Assembly (NCBI GenBank): GCA_964526565.1
Contig: CAZGMC010000001.1
Span: forward strand, 1 to 64,000
Direction: 5' to 3'
DNA from: CAZGMC01 sp964526565
GTDB lineage: Bacteria > Pseudomonadota > Alphaproteobacteria > DSM-16000 > Inquilinaceae
Length of the DNA: 64,000 nucleotides
Shown here: piece after piece, positions 27,308 through 35,838 of the stretch
Position numbering within the stretch: the first letter of the stretch is position 1
Layout: each line of letters opens with the position of its first letter
Program-made: the position numbers and the translations under genes
Notes under the pieces: generated by a model
The model's input: the letters and a program-made list of their open reading frames with translations, nothing else
The model's database searches: none
Told to the model about the DNA's origin: nothing

Positions 27308-29518
27308 ATGACCGAGACCAACATCCTGTCCGTGCCGTTCGCCGACGCGCTGGGCGAGCGCTATCTCAGCTACGCGCTGTCGACCATCACGGCGCGCTCG
27401 CTGCCCGACGTGCGCGACGGGCTGAAGCCGGTGCACCGGCGGCTGCTCTATGCCATGAGCGAGCTTGGCCTGGCCGCCGGGCGGGCGCCGAAGAAGTCGG
27501 CCCGCGTCGTCGGCGACGTGATCGGCAAGTTCCACCCGCACGGCGACACGGCCGTCTACGACACCCTGGTTCGCCTGGCGCAGGAGTTCGCCCAGCGCTA
27601 CCCGCTGGTCGACGGCCAGGGCAATTTCGGCAATGTCGACGGCGACGCCGCGGCGGCCATGCGCTACACCGAGGCGCGGCTGACCGCCGTGGCCGAGGCG
27701 CTGCTGGCCGGCATCGACCAGGACGCGGTCGACTTCCGGTCCACCTATGACGACGAAGGGGAGGAGCCGGTCGTCCTGCCGGCGCGCTTCCCCAACCTGC
27801 TGGCCAATGGCGCCCAGGGCATTGCCGTCGGCATGGCCACGTCGATCCCGCCGCACAATGTCGGCGAGCTGTGCGATGCCCTGACCCACCTGCTGGCCCA
27901 TCCCGATGCCACCACCGAGGATCTGGTCCGGTTCGTGCCGGGGCCGGACTTCCCGACCGGCGGCGTGCTGGTCGAGCCCGCCGCGTCGATCCTGGACGCC
28001 TACCGCACCGGCCGCGGCGGCTTCCGCCTGCGCGCACAGTGGCGCAAGGACCCGCTGCCCCAGGGCCAGTACCAGATCGTCGTCAGCGAGATCCCCTACC
28101 AGGTCCAGAAGTCGCGCCTGATCGAGAAGGTCGCCGACCTGCTGGCCAATCGCAGGCTGCCGCTGCTCGCCGACATCCGCGACGAGTCGGCCGAGGACGT
28201 GCGCATCGTGCTCGAGCCGAAGAGCCGCAATGTCGACCCGGCGGTGCTGATGGAGCAGCTGTTCAAGCTGACCGACCTGGAGGTCCGCTTCGGCCTGAAC
28301 ATGAACGTGCTGGACGGCGGCCGCGTGCCGCGCGTCATGCCGCTCAAGGACGTGCTGCAGGCGTTCCTGGACCACCGGCTCGAGGTGCTGCTGCGCACCA
28401 CGCGCCATCGCATCGGCAGGATCGACCACCGGCTGGAGGTGCTGCACGGCCTGCTGGTCGTGTTCCTCAACGTCGACGAGGTGATCCGCATCATCCGCTT
28501 CGAGGACGAGCCCAGGGCCGAATTGATGCGCCGGTTCGAGCTGACCGAGGTGCAGGCCGATGCGATCCTCAACATGCGCCTGCGCGCCCTGCACAAGCTG
28601 GAGGAGATCGCGCTGCGCAAGGAGGCCGACGGGCTGACCGAGGAGCGCGCCGGCCTGCAGGCGCTGCTCGACGAGCCGAAGCGCCAGCGCAAGGCGCTCG
28701 CCACCGAGCTCAAGGACATCCGCAAGGCGTTCGGCGACGGGCCGCTGGGCTGCCGCCGCACCGAGATCGGCGCGGCGCCCGCCGTGGCCGACGTGCCCGT
28801 CGAGGCCATGGTCGAGCGTGAGCCGATCACCGTGTTCCTGTCGGAGAAGGGCTGGATCCGCACCGTCCGCGGCCACCAGGCCGACACCTCCGACGTCAAG
28901 TACAAGGAGGGCGACCGCGAGCGCTTCGTCGTCCACGCCGAGACCACCGACCGGCTGCTGCTGTTTGCCACCAACGGCCGGTTCTATACCCTGGCCGCCG
29001 AGCGGCTGCCGGGCGGCCGCGGCTTCGGTGAGCCGGTGCGGCTGATGGTCGACCTGGGCAACGATGCCGACGTGGTCACCATGCGGCGCCACGACCCGGC
29101 CGGCCGGCTGCTGGTGGCGGCGGGCGACGGCCGCGGCTTTGTGGTCGCCGAGGGCGAGGTGGCCGCCCAGACCCGCGCCGGCAAGCAGGTGCTCAATCTG
29201 GCCGGTCAGGTGGAGGCGGCGGCCTGCGTGCCGGCGGCGGGCGACACCGTGGCGGTGACCGGTACCAACCGGAAACTTCTGTGCTTCCCGCTGGCCGAGG
29301 TGCCGGAGATGGCCCGCGGCCGCGGCGTCATCCTCCAGAGGTACAAGGATGCTGCGCTGGCCGACATCAAGGTGTTCACCGCGGCGGAGGGGCTGACCTA
29401 TGCGGTGGGCGAGCGCACCCGCACCGAGGCGAAGCTCGACGACTGGCTCGGCAGCCGCGGCCAGGCCGGCCGCCAGCCGCCGCGGCAGTTCCCGAAGACC
29501 AACCGCTTCGGCGCCTGA
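27308..29518 (+). CDS. parC: DNA topoisomerase IV subunit A
   Basis: ParC cuts and rejoins DNA to decatenate daughter chromosomes, with ParE. The 736-residue protein has the winged-helix region SLPDVRDGLKPVHRRLLYAM, the quinolone-interaction region FHPHGDTAVYDTLVRLAQ, the catalytic tyrosine in AAMRYTEARL (Tyr120) and a C-terminal beta-pinwheel. The length and lack of a GyrA-box point to ParC and not GyrA. The position equivalent to E. coli Ser80 is Thr81. A 24-bp tandem repeat precedes it and a long hairpin follows it. Confidence 0.94.
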   Translation: MTETNILSVPFADALGERYLSYALSTITARSLPDVRDGLKPVHRRLLYAMSELGLAAGRAPKKSARVVGDVIGKFHPHGDTAVYDTLVRLAQEFAQRYPLVDGQGNFGNVDGDAAAAMRYTEARLTAVAEALLAGIDQDAVDFRSTYDDEGEEPVVLPARFPNLLANGAQGIAVGMATSIPPHNVGELCDALTHLLAHPDATTEDLVRFVPGPDFPTGGVLVEPAASILDAYRTGRGGFRLRAQWRKDPLPQGQYQIVVSEIPYQVQKSRLIEKVADLLANRRLPLLADIRDESAEDVRIVLEPKSRNVDPAVLMEQLFKLTDLEVRFGLNMNVLDGGRVPRVMPLKDVLQAFLDHRLEVLLRTTRHRIGRIDHRLEVLHGLLVVFLNVDEVIRIIRFEDEPRAELMRRFELTEVQADAILNMRLRALHKLEEIALRKEADGLTEERAGLQALLDEPKRQRKALATELKDIRKAFGDGPLGCRRTEIGAAPAVADVPVEAMVEREPITVFLSEKGWIRTVRGHQADTSDVKYKEGDRERFVVHAETTDRLLLFATNGRFYTLAAERLPGGRGFGEPVRLMVDLGNDADVVTMRRHDPAGRLLVAAGDGRGFVVAEGEVAAQTRAGKQVLNLAGQVEAAACVPAAGDTVAVTGTNRKLLCFPLAEVPEMARGRGVILQRYKDAALADIKVFTAAEGLTYAVGERTRTEAKLDDWLGSRGQAGRQPPRQFPKTNRFGA

Positions 29519-29521
29519 GGC

Positions 29522-29565
29522 CGTGGCGCCCGCGACGGCAAACGATTGCGGGGGCCGGCGCCACG
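29522..29565. terminator. Hairpin between convergent parC and biotin operon
   Basis: CGTGGCGCC (29522-29530) pairs with GGCGCCACG (29557-29565), and an inner CCCGC/GCGGG pairing strengthens it. It lies four bases past the parC stop, in the gap between two converging transcripts, so it may act in both directions. No long T-run is present. Confidence 0.55.
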
Positions 29566-29612
29566 ATCCCGCCGAACTTTGGCAGATGGACTTATCCGCC
29601 AGCCCTTGCCGG

Positions 29613-30278
29613 TCAGGCCGCCGCCGCGTCGACGGTGCTGCCGGCGCTGAGGGCGCTCACCAGCCGTTCGAACAGACGGCGTTCCTCGGTGCAGTAGGCG
29701 GCGACGCGGTCCGCGGTGAAGGCGCCCATGTCGTCGAGGCGCCCGGCCATGTCGGCGAGGTGGCCGACCTCTTCCGCCACCAGGCTCTTGAGCGACACGG
29801 GCAGGCCGGCGCGGGCCAGGGCATCCTGGTACAGGCGGTAGGCCCAGACGGCGCGGAACTCGACGATCATCGACGTGTAGAGGTAGACCGCGCGGCGGTC
29901 GGCGCCGGTGCGCAACGGCCTGGCGATGGCCGCCTCGAGCCGCTGGAAGTACATGCGCGCCGCGGCCGGGGCGACCAGTTCCGGCGCGCCATAGGACAGG
30001 CTGCGCCGCGCCGCGCGCTCGGCGTGGCGCTTGAAGAAGAACGCGTGGCGCGTCTCCTCCGCCAAATGCTTGAGCGTCGGCTGGTCCAGGTCGTCGCCAT
30101 GCTGGGTGGCCATGATCTTGCGGCTGCCGATGTGCTCCATCAGCGACAGCGTGTTCATGAACCGCGCGTGCAGGCGGGGCTCGGCGCAGAAGCGGTCGAG
30201 CAGGGCGGTGACCGGCTCGACGAGGGGCGCGTTGTCGCGCTCAAAGTCCGAGATCACGGACCGAATCACGGATCGCAT
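29613..30278 (-). CDS. Ferritin-like diiron protein, fifth gene of the biotin operon
   Basis: The 221-residue helical protein shows the full diiron-carboxylate ligand set of four-helix ferritin-like oxidases: Glu48 (SLMEHIGS), Glu75-x-x-His78 (AEETRH), Glu140 (MIVEFRAV) and Glu170-x-x-His173 (AEEVGH). This E, ExxH, E, ExxH pattern is shared by MiaE, acyl-ACP desaturases and AurF-type oxygenases. I do not recognise a named family. It overlaps the 3' end of bioA by 38 bp (ATG at 30278; GTGs at 30269 and 30257 are alternatives), so it is translationally coupled to the biotin genes. In Brucella and Agrobacterium the gene after bioBFDA is bioZ, which supplies the pimeloyl chain. A role in making or processing that precursor is inference. 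Confidence 0.75.
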   Translation of the reverse strand: MRSVIRSVISDFERDNAPLVEPVTALLDRFCAEPRLHARFMNTLSLMEHIGSRKIMATQHGDDLDQPTLKHLAEETRHAFFFKRHAERAARRSLSYGAPELVAPAAARMYFQRLEAAIARPLRTGADRRAVYLYTSMIVEFRAVWAYRLYQDALARAGLPVSLKSLVAEEVGHLADMAGRLDDMGAFTADRVAAYCTEERRLFERLVSALSAGSTVDAAAA

Positions 30279-31530
30279 CGTACACCTCGTCCAGGTCTTC
30301 GGGGGTGACGCAATAGGGCGGCAGGATGTAGACGGTGTTGCCCAGCGGGCGCAGCAGCAGGCCGCGGCTCTGGAAGTAGGCGTACAGCTTCGGGCCGACC
30401 CCGGCAAGGTAGCCGGCGTCGCCGACCCGAATGTCCACGGCGGCAATGGTGCCGCACTGGCGTACGGTCTCGAACCGCGGGTCGTCGGCGAACCCGGCCA
30501 GTCGCCGGCGGTGGTGGTCGGCGATGGCGGCGATGCGGTCGGGCACCGGCTCGCGCTGCCAGACCTCCAGGTTGGCGGCAGCGGCGGCGCAGGCGATCGG
30601 ATTGGCCGTGTACGAACTGGAGTGGAAGAAGGTGCGGCTGCGGTCGGTCGAATAGTGCGCCTCGAAGATGCGCGCGTGGCACAGCGTCACCGCCAGCGGC
30701 AGCGTGCCGCCGGTCAGGCCCTTCGAGTAGCAGGCGATGTCCGGCACCACGCCGGCCTGCTCGCAGGCAAACAGGGTGCCGGTGCGGCCCCAGCCGGTCA
30801 TCACCTCGTCGGCGATGAACAGGACGTCGTGCTCGGCGCAGAGGCGCCGCAGCTCGGCCAGCACCCACGGCGGATACATCAGCATGCCGCCGGCGCCCAG
30901 CACCAGCGGCTCGACGATCAGCGCCGCCACGCCTTCGGGCGTGGCCCGGCACTCCGCCTCCAGCGCATCCAGGGTGGCCTGCTCGCCGCCGGGGGCGGGG
31001 AAGGGCAGGCGGCCGACGGTGAACAGCAGCGGCTCGTAGGCCCGGTTGAACACGCCGCGCTCGCCCACCGACATGGCGCCGATGGTGTCGCCGTGATAGC
31101 CGTGCTCCAGCACCAGGATGCGCCGGCGGCCGACGCCCAGGTTGTGCCAGTAGCCGAGCGCCATCTTCAGCGCCACCTCCACCGCGGTCGAGCCGCTGTC
31201 GGAGAAGAACACGTAGTCCAGCCCCGGCGGCGTCAGTTCGACCAGGCGGCGGGCCACCGTCTCGGCCGGCTCGTGGGTGTGGCCGGCGAAGATCACCTGG
31301 TCGAGGCGTTCGGCCTGGGCCTGCACGGCGGCGCGGATGTGCGGGTGGCAGTGGCCGTGGGTGATCACCCACCACGAGGCGATCGCGTCGATCACGCGGC
31401 GGCCGTCGTCGGTGTACAGATAGGCGCCCTCGCCACGCGCGATCCGCGGCATGTGCGGGACCAGCGCGTGCTGGGTGAACGGGTGCCAGACGGGCGAGGC
31501 GGCGGCGGGGCCGGGGGCGGTGTCGGTCAC
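30241..31530 (-). CDS. bioA: Adenosylmethionine-8-amino-7-oxononanoate aminotransferase
   Basis: BioA converts KAPA to DAPA with SAM as amino donor, using PLP. The 429-residue protein has VWHPFTQHALVPH at the N-terminus (BioA-specific), SDSGSTAVEVALKMALGYWH, LEHGYHGDTIGAMSVG, LFIADEVMTGWGRTGTLFAC and the PLP-lysine in YSKGLTGG. The GTG at 31530 overlaps the bioD stop as GTGA; the open frame upstream is antisense or out of frame with bioD. The 3' end is overlapped by the diiron gene. Confidence 0.96.
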   Translation of the reverse strand: MTDTAPGPAAASPVWHPFTQHALVPHMPRIARGEGAYLYTDDGRRVIDAIASWWVITHGHCHPHIRAAVQAQAERLDQVIFAGHTHEPAETVARRLVELTPPGLDYVFFSDSGSTAVEVALKMALGYWHNLGVGRRRILVLEHGYHGDTIGAMSVGERGVFNRAYEPLLFTVGRLPFPAPGGEQATLDALEAECRATPEGVAALIVEPLVLGAGGMLMYPPWVLAELRRLCAEHDVLFIADEVMTGWGRTGTLFACEQAGVVPDIACYSKGLTGGTLPLAVTLCHARIFEAHYSTDRSRTFFHSSSYTANPIACAAAAANLEVWQREPVPDRIAAIADHHRRRLAGFADDPRFETVRQCGTIAAVDIRVGDAGYLAGVGPKLYAYFQSRGLLLRPLGNTVYILPPYCVTPEDLDEVYDAIRDSVRDLGL

Positions 31531-32159
31531 GGCGCGGCGAAGTCGGACAGCGTGAAGTGGGCGGCGAAGGCGTCGGCCAGGGACTGCCGGTCCGGCGGGT
31601 TCAGGAACGGCAGGCGGCCGAGGCGGCGGGCGCCGGTGACGTCGACGATGGTGCGCTCGGTGTCGGCGATCTCGTCGCCGACGAAGGCGATGCCGAGCAG
31701 CGGAATGCGGCGGGCGCGCATGGCCTCGACCGACAGCAGGGTGTGGTTGATCGTGCCCAGCGCGGTGCGGGCGCACAGCACCACCGGCGCGCCCCAGCGG
31801 GCGAACACGTCGGCATAGAGCACCTGCCGGGTCAGCGGCACCAGCAGGCCGCCGGCGCCTTCGACGATCAGCGGCCGGTCGACCTGCGGCAGGTGCAGCG
31901 CGTCCGGGTCGATGGCCACGCCGTCCAGCTCGGCGGCGCGGTGCGGCGAGCAGGGGGTGGTGAGGCGCCACACCTCCGGCACGACCCGCTCGGCGGGCAG
32001 GCCGGCCATGCGGCGCACCGCCTCGGTGTCGGTCTCCCCCTCCAGCCCGGCCTGGACCGGCTTGTGGTAGACGCCGTCCAGCACCAGGGTCAGCATCGCC
32101 GACACCACGGTCTTGCCCAGGCCGGTATCGGTGCCGGTGACGACCAGCGCGCGGCTCAC
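31527..32159 (-). CDS. bioD: Dethiobiotin synthetase
   Basis: BioD closes the ureido ring of dethiobiotin from DAPA, CO2 and ATP. The 210-residue protein has the P-loop VTGTDTGLGKTVVSAML, the YHKPVQAG substrate loop and the IVEGAGGLLVPL motif. The GTG start overlaps the bioF stop as GTGA, and its own stop overlaps the bioA start in the same way. Confidence 0.96.
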   Translation of the reverse strand: MSRALVVTGTDTGLGKTVVSAMLTLVLDGVYHKPVQAGLEGETDTEAVRRMAGLPAERVVPEVWRLTTPCSPHRAAELDGVAIDPDALHLPQVDRPLIVEGAGGLLVPLTRQVLYADVFARWGAPVVLCARTALGTINHTLLSVEAMRARRIPLLGIAFVGDEIADTERTIVDVTGARRLGRLPFLNPPDRQSLADAFAAHFTLSDFAAP

Positions 32160-33343
32160 GACACGGCCTCCAGCGGCGCCAAGTGCACCGCCAGCGCGTC
32201 GAACAGCGCAGCCACATCGGCCATGGTCACGTTGAGGGTGATGGCGATGCGCAGCCGGGCGGTGCCCTCGGGCACGGTCGGCGGGCGGATCGCGCGCACG
32301 TCGAAGCCGCGCTGCTGCAGCGCCGCGGCGAGCGCCACCGCCGCCTCGTCGGCCCCGACGATGACCGGCAGGATCTGGTGGCCGGGGGCGGGGTGGCCGC
32401 AGCGGCCGGCCAGCATGCGGTTGGCGGCGCCGACCAGCCGGGCCAGCGCCGTCCGCCGCTCCGGCTCGGCGGCGGCGACGCGCAGCGCCGCGCGCACGGC
32501 CACAGCGGTCAGCGGCGAGGGCGCAGTTGAAAAGATGAACGGCCGGCCGGCATTGACCAGATAGTCGACGACCAGCCGCGGCGCGCAGATCAGCCCGCCG
32601 GCCGCGCCCAGGGCCTTGCCGCAGGCGTGCAGCACGATCAGGTTGTCGCGCCCCTGCCACGGCGCCGCGAAGCCGCGGCCGTCCGGGCCGTGCACGGCGG
32701 TGGCATGCGCCTCGTCGACGATCAGCACGGCGTCGTGGCGCTCGGCAACCGCCATCAGGTCGGCCAGCGGCGCCACGTCGCCGTCCATGCTGTACAGGCT
32801 TTCCACGGCGATCCAGGCCTGCCCGGTGCCGCCGCCGCGGCGCCAGGCGGCGATCGCGTCCTCGACCGCGCCGGCGTCGTTGTGGGGCACCTTGGCGCGG
32901 CGGGCGTGGCCGGCGTGAATGCCCTCCTTGCCGCTGGCGTGGAGCAGGGCGTCGAACACGACCAGGTCGCCGCGCTGCGGCAGGGTGGTCAGCAGCGCGA
33001 AGTTGGCCAGGTAGCCCGTGCTCATGTAGAGGACCCGCGCGCAACCGAAGAAGGCCGCGGCCTCGGCCTCCAGCGCCTCGTGCGTCGGGTGGTTGCCGCG
33101 CAGCAGCCGGGCCGCGCCGGCGCCCACGGCGACGCCGTCGTCCAGCGCCGCCCGTACCGCATCGCGCACCGCCGGCGCCTCGCTCAGGGCCAAATAGTCG
33201 TTGGATGCGAAGTCGATGCCGGCGCGCGGGCGCAGGGCGCGGTAACGGCCCTGCCGCTCCAGCGCCGTCAGCGCGGCGGCAAAGCGGTCGTAGGCCGGGC
33301 CCGGCATGCGGATCGCCGTTCCGTCCCGAACCGCCGCGCTCAC
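32156..33343 (-). CDS. bioF: 8-amino-7-oxononanoate synthase
   Basis: BioF condenses pimeloyl-ACP or pimeloyl-CoA with alanine to KAPA. The 395-residue alpha-oxoamine synthase has GIDFASNDYLALSE, GAARLLRGNHPTHEALE, VDEAHATAVHGPDG and the PLP-lysine in HACGKALGAAGG. The GTG at 33343 overlaps the bioB stop as GTGA. No bioC, bioH, bioZ, bioI or bioW lies nearby, so the source of its pimeloyl substrate is not shown by the window. Confidence 0.95.
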   Translation of the reverse strand: MSAAVRDGTAIRMPGPAYDRFAAALTALERQGRYRALRPRAGIDFASNDYLALSEAPAVRDAVRAALDDGVAVGAGAARLLRGNHPTHEALEAEAAAFFGCARVLYMSTGYLANFALLTTLPQRGDLVVFDALLHASGKEGIHAGHARRAKVPHNDAGAVEDAIAAWRRGGGTGQAWIAVESLYSMDGDVAPLADLMAVAERHDAVLIVDEAHATAVHGPDGRGFAAPWQGRDNLIVLHACGKALGAAGGLICAPRLVVDYLVNAGRPFIFSTAPSPLTAVAVRAALRVAAAEPERRTALARLVGAANRMLAGRCGHPAPGHQILPVIVGADEAAVALAAALQQRGFDVRAIRPPTVPEGTARLRIAITLNVTMADVAALFDALAVHLAPLEAVS

Positions 33344-34383
33344 TCGGCGGTGGCGCAGGCCTGCGGCGTCAGGCCGCCGAGGCCCAGCTTGGCGAACAGC
33401 GCGTCGTCGCGGTCGAGCTCGTTGTTGCCGGTGGTCAGCAGCTTGTCGCCGGCGAAGATCGAGTTGGCGCCGGCGAAGAAGCACAGCGCCTGCAGCTCGT
33501 CGCTCATCTCCTTGCGGCCGGCGGACAGGCGCACATAGGACCGCGGCATCATGATGCGCGCGGTGGCGATGGTGCGCACGAACTCGATCGGGTCGAGCGG
33601 CGGCAGGTCGCCCATCGGCGTGCCCGGGATCGGCACCAGCATGTTGACCGGCACGCTTTCCGGGTGCTGGGGCAGGGTGGCCAGCGTGACCAGCATGTCG
33701 ATGCGGTCGCCGTCCGCCTCGCCCATGCCGACGATGCCGCCGCAGCACACCTTCATGCCGGCGTCGCGGACCCGCGCCAGCGTGTCCAGCCGGTCCTGGA
33801 AGGTGCGGGTGGTGATAACGCTGTCGTAGTAGCGCTCAGAGGTGTCGATGTTGTGGTTGTAGTAGTCCAGCCCGGCATCGCGGAGCTGCACCACCTGCTC
33901 GTCGTCGAGCATGCCCAGCGTCATGCAGGTCTCCAGACCGAGCGCCTTGACGCCGCTGACCATCGCGCACAGCGCGTCCATGTCGCGGCCCTTGGGGCTG
34001 CGCCAGGCGGCGCCCATGCAGTAGCGGGTGGCGCCGGCATCGCGTGCCGCCTCGGCCTGGGCTAGAACCGTCTGCACGGCCATCAGCTTCGATGCCGTCA
34101 GCCCGGTGTCGTAGCGCGAGGACTGGCTGCAATAGGCGCAATCCTCGGCACAGCCGCCGGTCTTGATGTTGGCCAGGGTGCTCTTCTGGACGCGGTTCGG
34201 GTCGAAGTGGCGGCGGTGGATTGTCTGTGCCTGGAACAGCAGGTCGTTGAACGGTTGCGCGTAGAGCGCGCGGGCCTGCTCGCGCGTCCAGTCGTGGCGG
34301 ATGTCCGGGTGCGATGCGGGCGGGGTCCGGGATTCGGCCGGGGCCGGACGAGGGGCGGCGATGGTGGCGGGCTGGCTGAGCAT
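33340..34383 (-). CDS. bioB: Biotin synthase
   Basis: BioB is the radical-SAM enzyme that inserts sulfur into dethiobiotin. The 347-residue protein has the radical-SAM cluster motif CAEDCAYC, then NHNIDTSERYYDSVITTRTF, VCCGGIVGMGE and the C-terminal FFAGANSIFAGDKLLTTGN, so both Fe-S sites are intact. The ATG at 34383 fits the family's start; the open frame continuing upstream runs through the promoter and is not coding. The 40-residue N-terminal extension is proline-rich and not conserved. It is the first gene of the biotin operon. Confidence 0.95.
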   Translation of the reverse strand: MLSQPATIAAPRPAPAESRTPPASHPDIRHDWTREQARALYAQPFNDLLFQAQTIHRRHFDPNRVQKSTLANIKTGGCAEDCAYCSQSSRYDTGLTASKLMAVQTVLAQAEAARDAGATRYCMGAAWRSPKGRDMDALCAMVSGVKALGLETCMTLGMLDDEQVVQLRDAGLDYYNHNIDTSERYYDSVITTRTFQDRLDTLARVRDAGMKVCCGGIVGMGEADGDRIDMLVTLATLPQHPESVPVNMLVPIPGTPMGDLPPLDPIEFVRTIATARIMMPRSYVRLSAGRKEMSDELQALCFFAGANSIFAGDKLLTTGNNELDRDDALFAKLGLGGLTPQACATAE

Positions 34384-34401
34384 CGGGACGGAGCACTCCG
34401 G

Positions 34402-34444
34402 GTGGGCAGGGACGTGGGCGGGGGCGTGGGCAGGGACGTGGGCG
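34402..34444. repeat. Imperfectly spaced direct repeat in the bioB leader
   Basis: GTGGGCAGGGACGTGGGCG occurs at 34402-34420 and again at 34426-34444, a period of 24 bases, within the roughly 110-base untranslated leader of bioB. It may be a simple duplication or part of leader regulation. Confidence 0.6.
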
Positions 34445-34470
34445 GCAGGTTGCCGTCGCGTTCGGAACGG

Positions 34471-34529
34471 ACGGACACCGTCGATGTAACGGACACCGTC
34501 TTTATAAAGGCGGCACACGCCACTGCCAA
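34471..34529 (-). promoter_or_regulatory. Biotin operon promoter with direct-repeat operator candidate
   Basis: On the minus strand a TTGGCA box (34529-34524), a 17-bp spacer and TATAAA (34506-34501) make a near-consensus sigma-70 promoter for bioB. Directly downstream, over the expected start of transcription, the 12-mer GACGGTGTCCGT occurs twice (34500-34489 and 34482-34471), 18 bp apart. A factor bound there would block the polymerase. The repeat does not match the TTATMKATAA box of the alphaproteobacterial regulator BioR. Confidence 0.6.
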
Positions 34530-34665
34530 GCGGCACCGCCGGCCCGCGCCGCTGCACGGCCGGACCGCGAAGCGCCCGCCGCGACGGAAGCCGGCTTGTG
34601 GCCGATCCCGCCGGTGCGGCTCCGCGTCCGCCGCCCCGCCCGGTCCCGGCCTGCGGCATCTTATC

Positions 34666-35151
34666 CTAGCCGCCGCAGGCCCAGGAGTCCAGCCACCGGA
34701 TCTGCCCGTCGCGATCGGCGTCGGCCGGGGCGGGAGCGATGCAGATGGCCACCTCGTCGCCAAGCACGCCCAGGCCGGCGTGATCGCCGGGCGTCACGCC
34801 GCCCAGCTCCAGCCGCGGCAGGCGCAGGGTCAGCCGCTGCCCGGCCCACGCCTCCGGCCCGGCGACGACCGTCGCCGTGACCACGACCGGATCGGGCAGG
34901 GCCGCGGCCAGGGACGGCGATTGGCGGATGCCGAACATGCCGCCCTGCTCGTCGTGGATGTCCTCGACATGGATCAGAAGGCGATGGTCCGGCACCCGAT
35001 CGGCCGGCCATTCCCAGCTCAGCGTCGTGGCCTGGGACGGGGTGGTCGACATGTCATCTCCTTTGCTGCCAACGGGCGCACAGGCCAGAACGGCGATGAC
35101 GGCGATGGTCGCCAGTCGTGCGGCCAGGCTGTTGGCTCCGGATAGGGTCAA
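34666..35151 (-). CDS. Putative lipoprotein of unknown function
   Basis: The 161-residue form starts at TTG (35151) and has a lipoprotein signal: positive N-region, hydrophobic core TIAVIAVLAC with a lipobox ending in Cys24. A second start, ATG at 35052, has a strong AAAGGAG six bases upstream and would give a 128-residue cytoplasmic protein. The mature part has LSWEWPADRVPDHRLLIHVE and two C-terminal cysteines, and I do not recognise it. The signal peptide makes the long form the better choice. Confidence 0.55.
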   Translation of the reverse strand: MTLSGANSLAARLATIAVIAVLACAPVGSKGDDMSTTPSQATTLSWEWPADRVPDHRLLIHVEDIHDEQGGMFGIRQSPSLAAALPDPVVVTATVVAGPEAWAGQRLTLRLPRLELGGVTPGDHAGLGVLGDEVAICIAPAPADADRDGQIRWLDSWACGG

Positions 35152-35214
35152 GGGTCGCTGCTCGCCAGGTTCGGTTCGGTCTGGTGTCGCGCCGGCCGCG
35201 CCGGCGCCTCGATC

Positions 35215-35838
35215 TCAGTTCGACGAACTGCCGCGGGCCCTGGGCGTCGGGGCTGCCGGTGCCGTATAGGGCCGGATGACCAGATCATAGCCGCCGGACG
35301 GCTTCGGGTTGAAGCCCACATAGCCGGTATGGCTGACGGTGGCACCCGGCTTCTTGCTGACCAGCTGGGCATAGAGATTGTCCGGGGTGTCCACGCCGGG
35401 GATGCCGCCGGACAGGATGCCGGCCGCGATGAACCCGTCCGAGGCGTGGGTCGAACAGTTGCCGCCAAGCAGGTTGAACGTGCCGGGGGACTTGTCCAGC
35501 GCATGCCAATATTTCGCGAAGGCCTTGGCCTCGGCAGCGCTGGCCGTGACCAGAAGCACGGTCGAGACGACGCTGTAGGCCAGTGCCGAAGCCAGATCGA
35601 CATAGTACAGCCGATGAATGCGCAGTTCCGCGTAATCGTAGACCGCACCCTTCATGTCCATGCCGATGCTGTTCACCCGGCGGCCGTTCGCCTCGCCGAA
35701 GAAGCCCATCGGCGAGCCGTCGGGCAGGATGCAGTCGGCGTGCTGCTCCATGTTGCCGGGATGGTGGGAGGGCCCCAGCTTGCCGCGCACGATCAGGCCG
35801 ACCTTGCCGTTCGGAAAGGTGATCCGCAAATCAGGCAT
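35215..35838 (-). CDS. Permuted-papain-like protein (NlpC/P60 superfamily type)
   Basis: No named family is recognised. In the 207-residue protein, EQHADCILPDGSPMGFFGE near residue 33 and LLGGNCSTHASDGFIAAG near residue 128 recall the His-first, Cys-later order of permuted papain-fold enzymes such as LRAT, PPPDE and YiiX proteins, with His33 and Cys128 as candidate catalytic residues. Such proteins act as acyltransferases, amidases or isopeptidases. A hydrophobic stretch lies near 85-100. The ATG at 35838 has GAGGAGAAG upstream; the longer open frame before it lacks a binding site. Substrate and location are unknown. Confidence 0.55.
   Translation of the reverse strand: MPDLRITFPNGKVGLIVRGKLGPSHHPGNMEQHADCILPDGSPMGFFGEANGRRVNSIGMDMKGAVYDYAELRIHRLYYVDLASALAYSVVSTVLLVTASAAEAKAFAKYWHALDKSPGTFNLLGGNCSTHASDGFIAAGILSGGIPGVDTPDNLYAQLVSKKPGATVSHTGYVGFNPKPSGGYDLVIRPYTAPAAPTPRARGSSSN

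Noticed and set aside
34501..34510. BioR box at the bio promoter (CTTTATAAAG palindrome)
   Set aside because: It does not fit TTATMKATAA and is better read as the -10 element.
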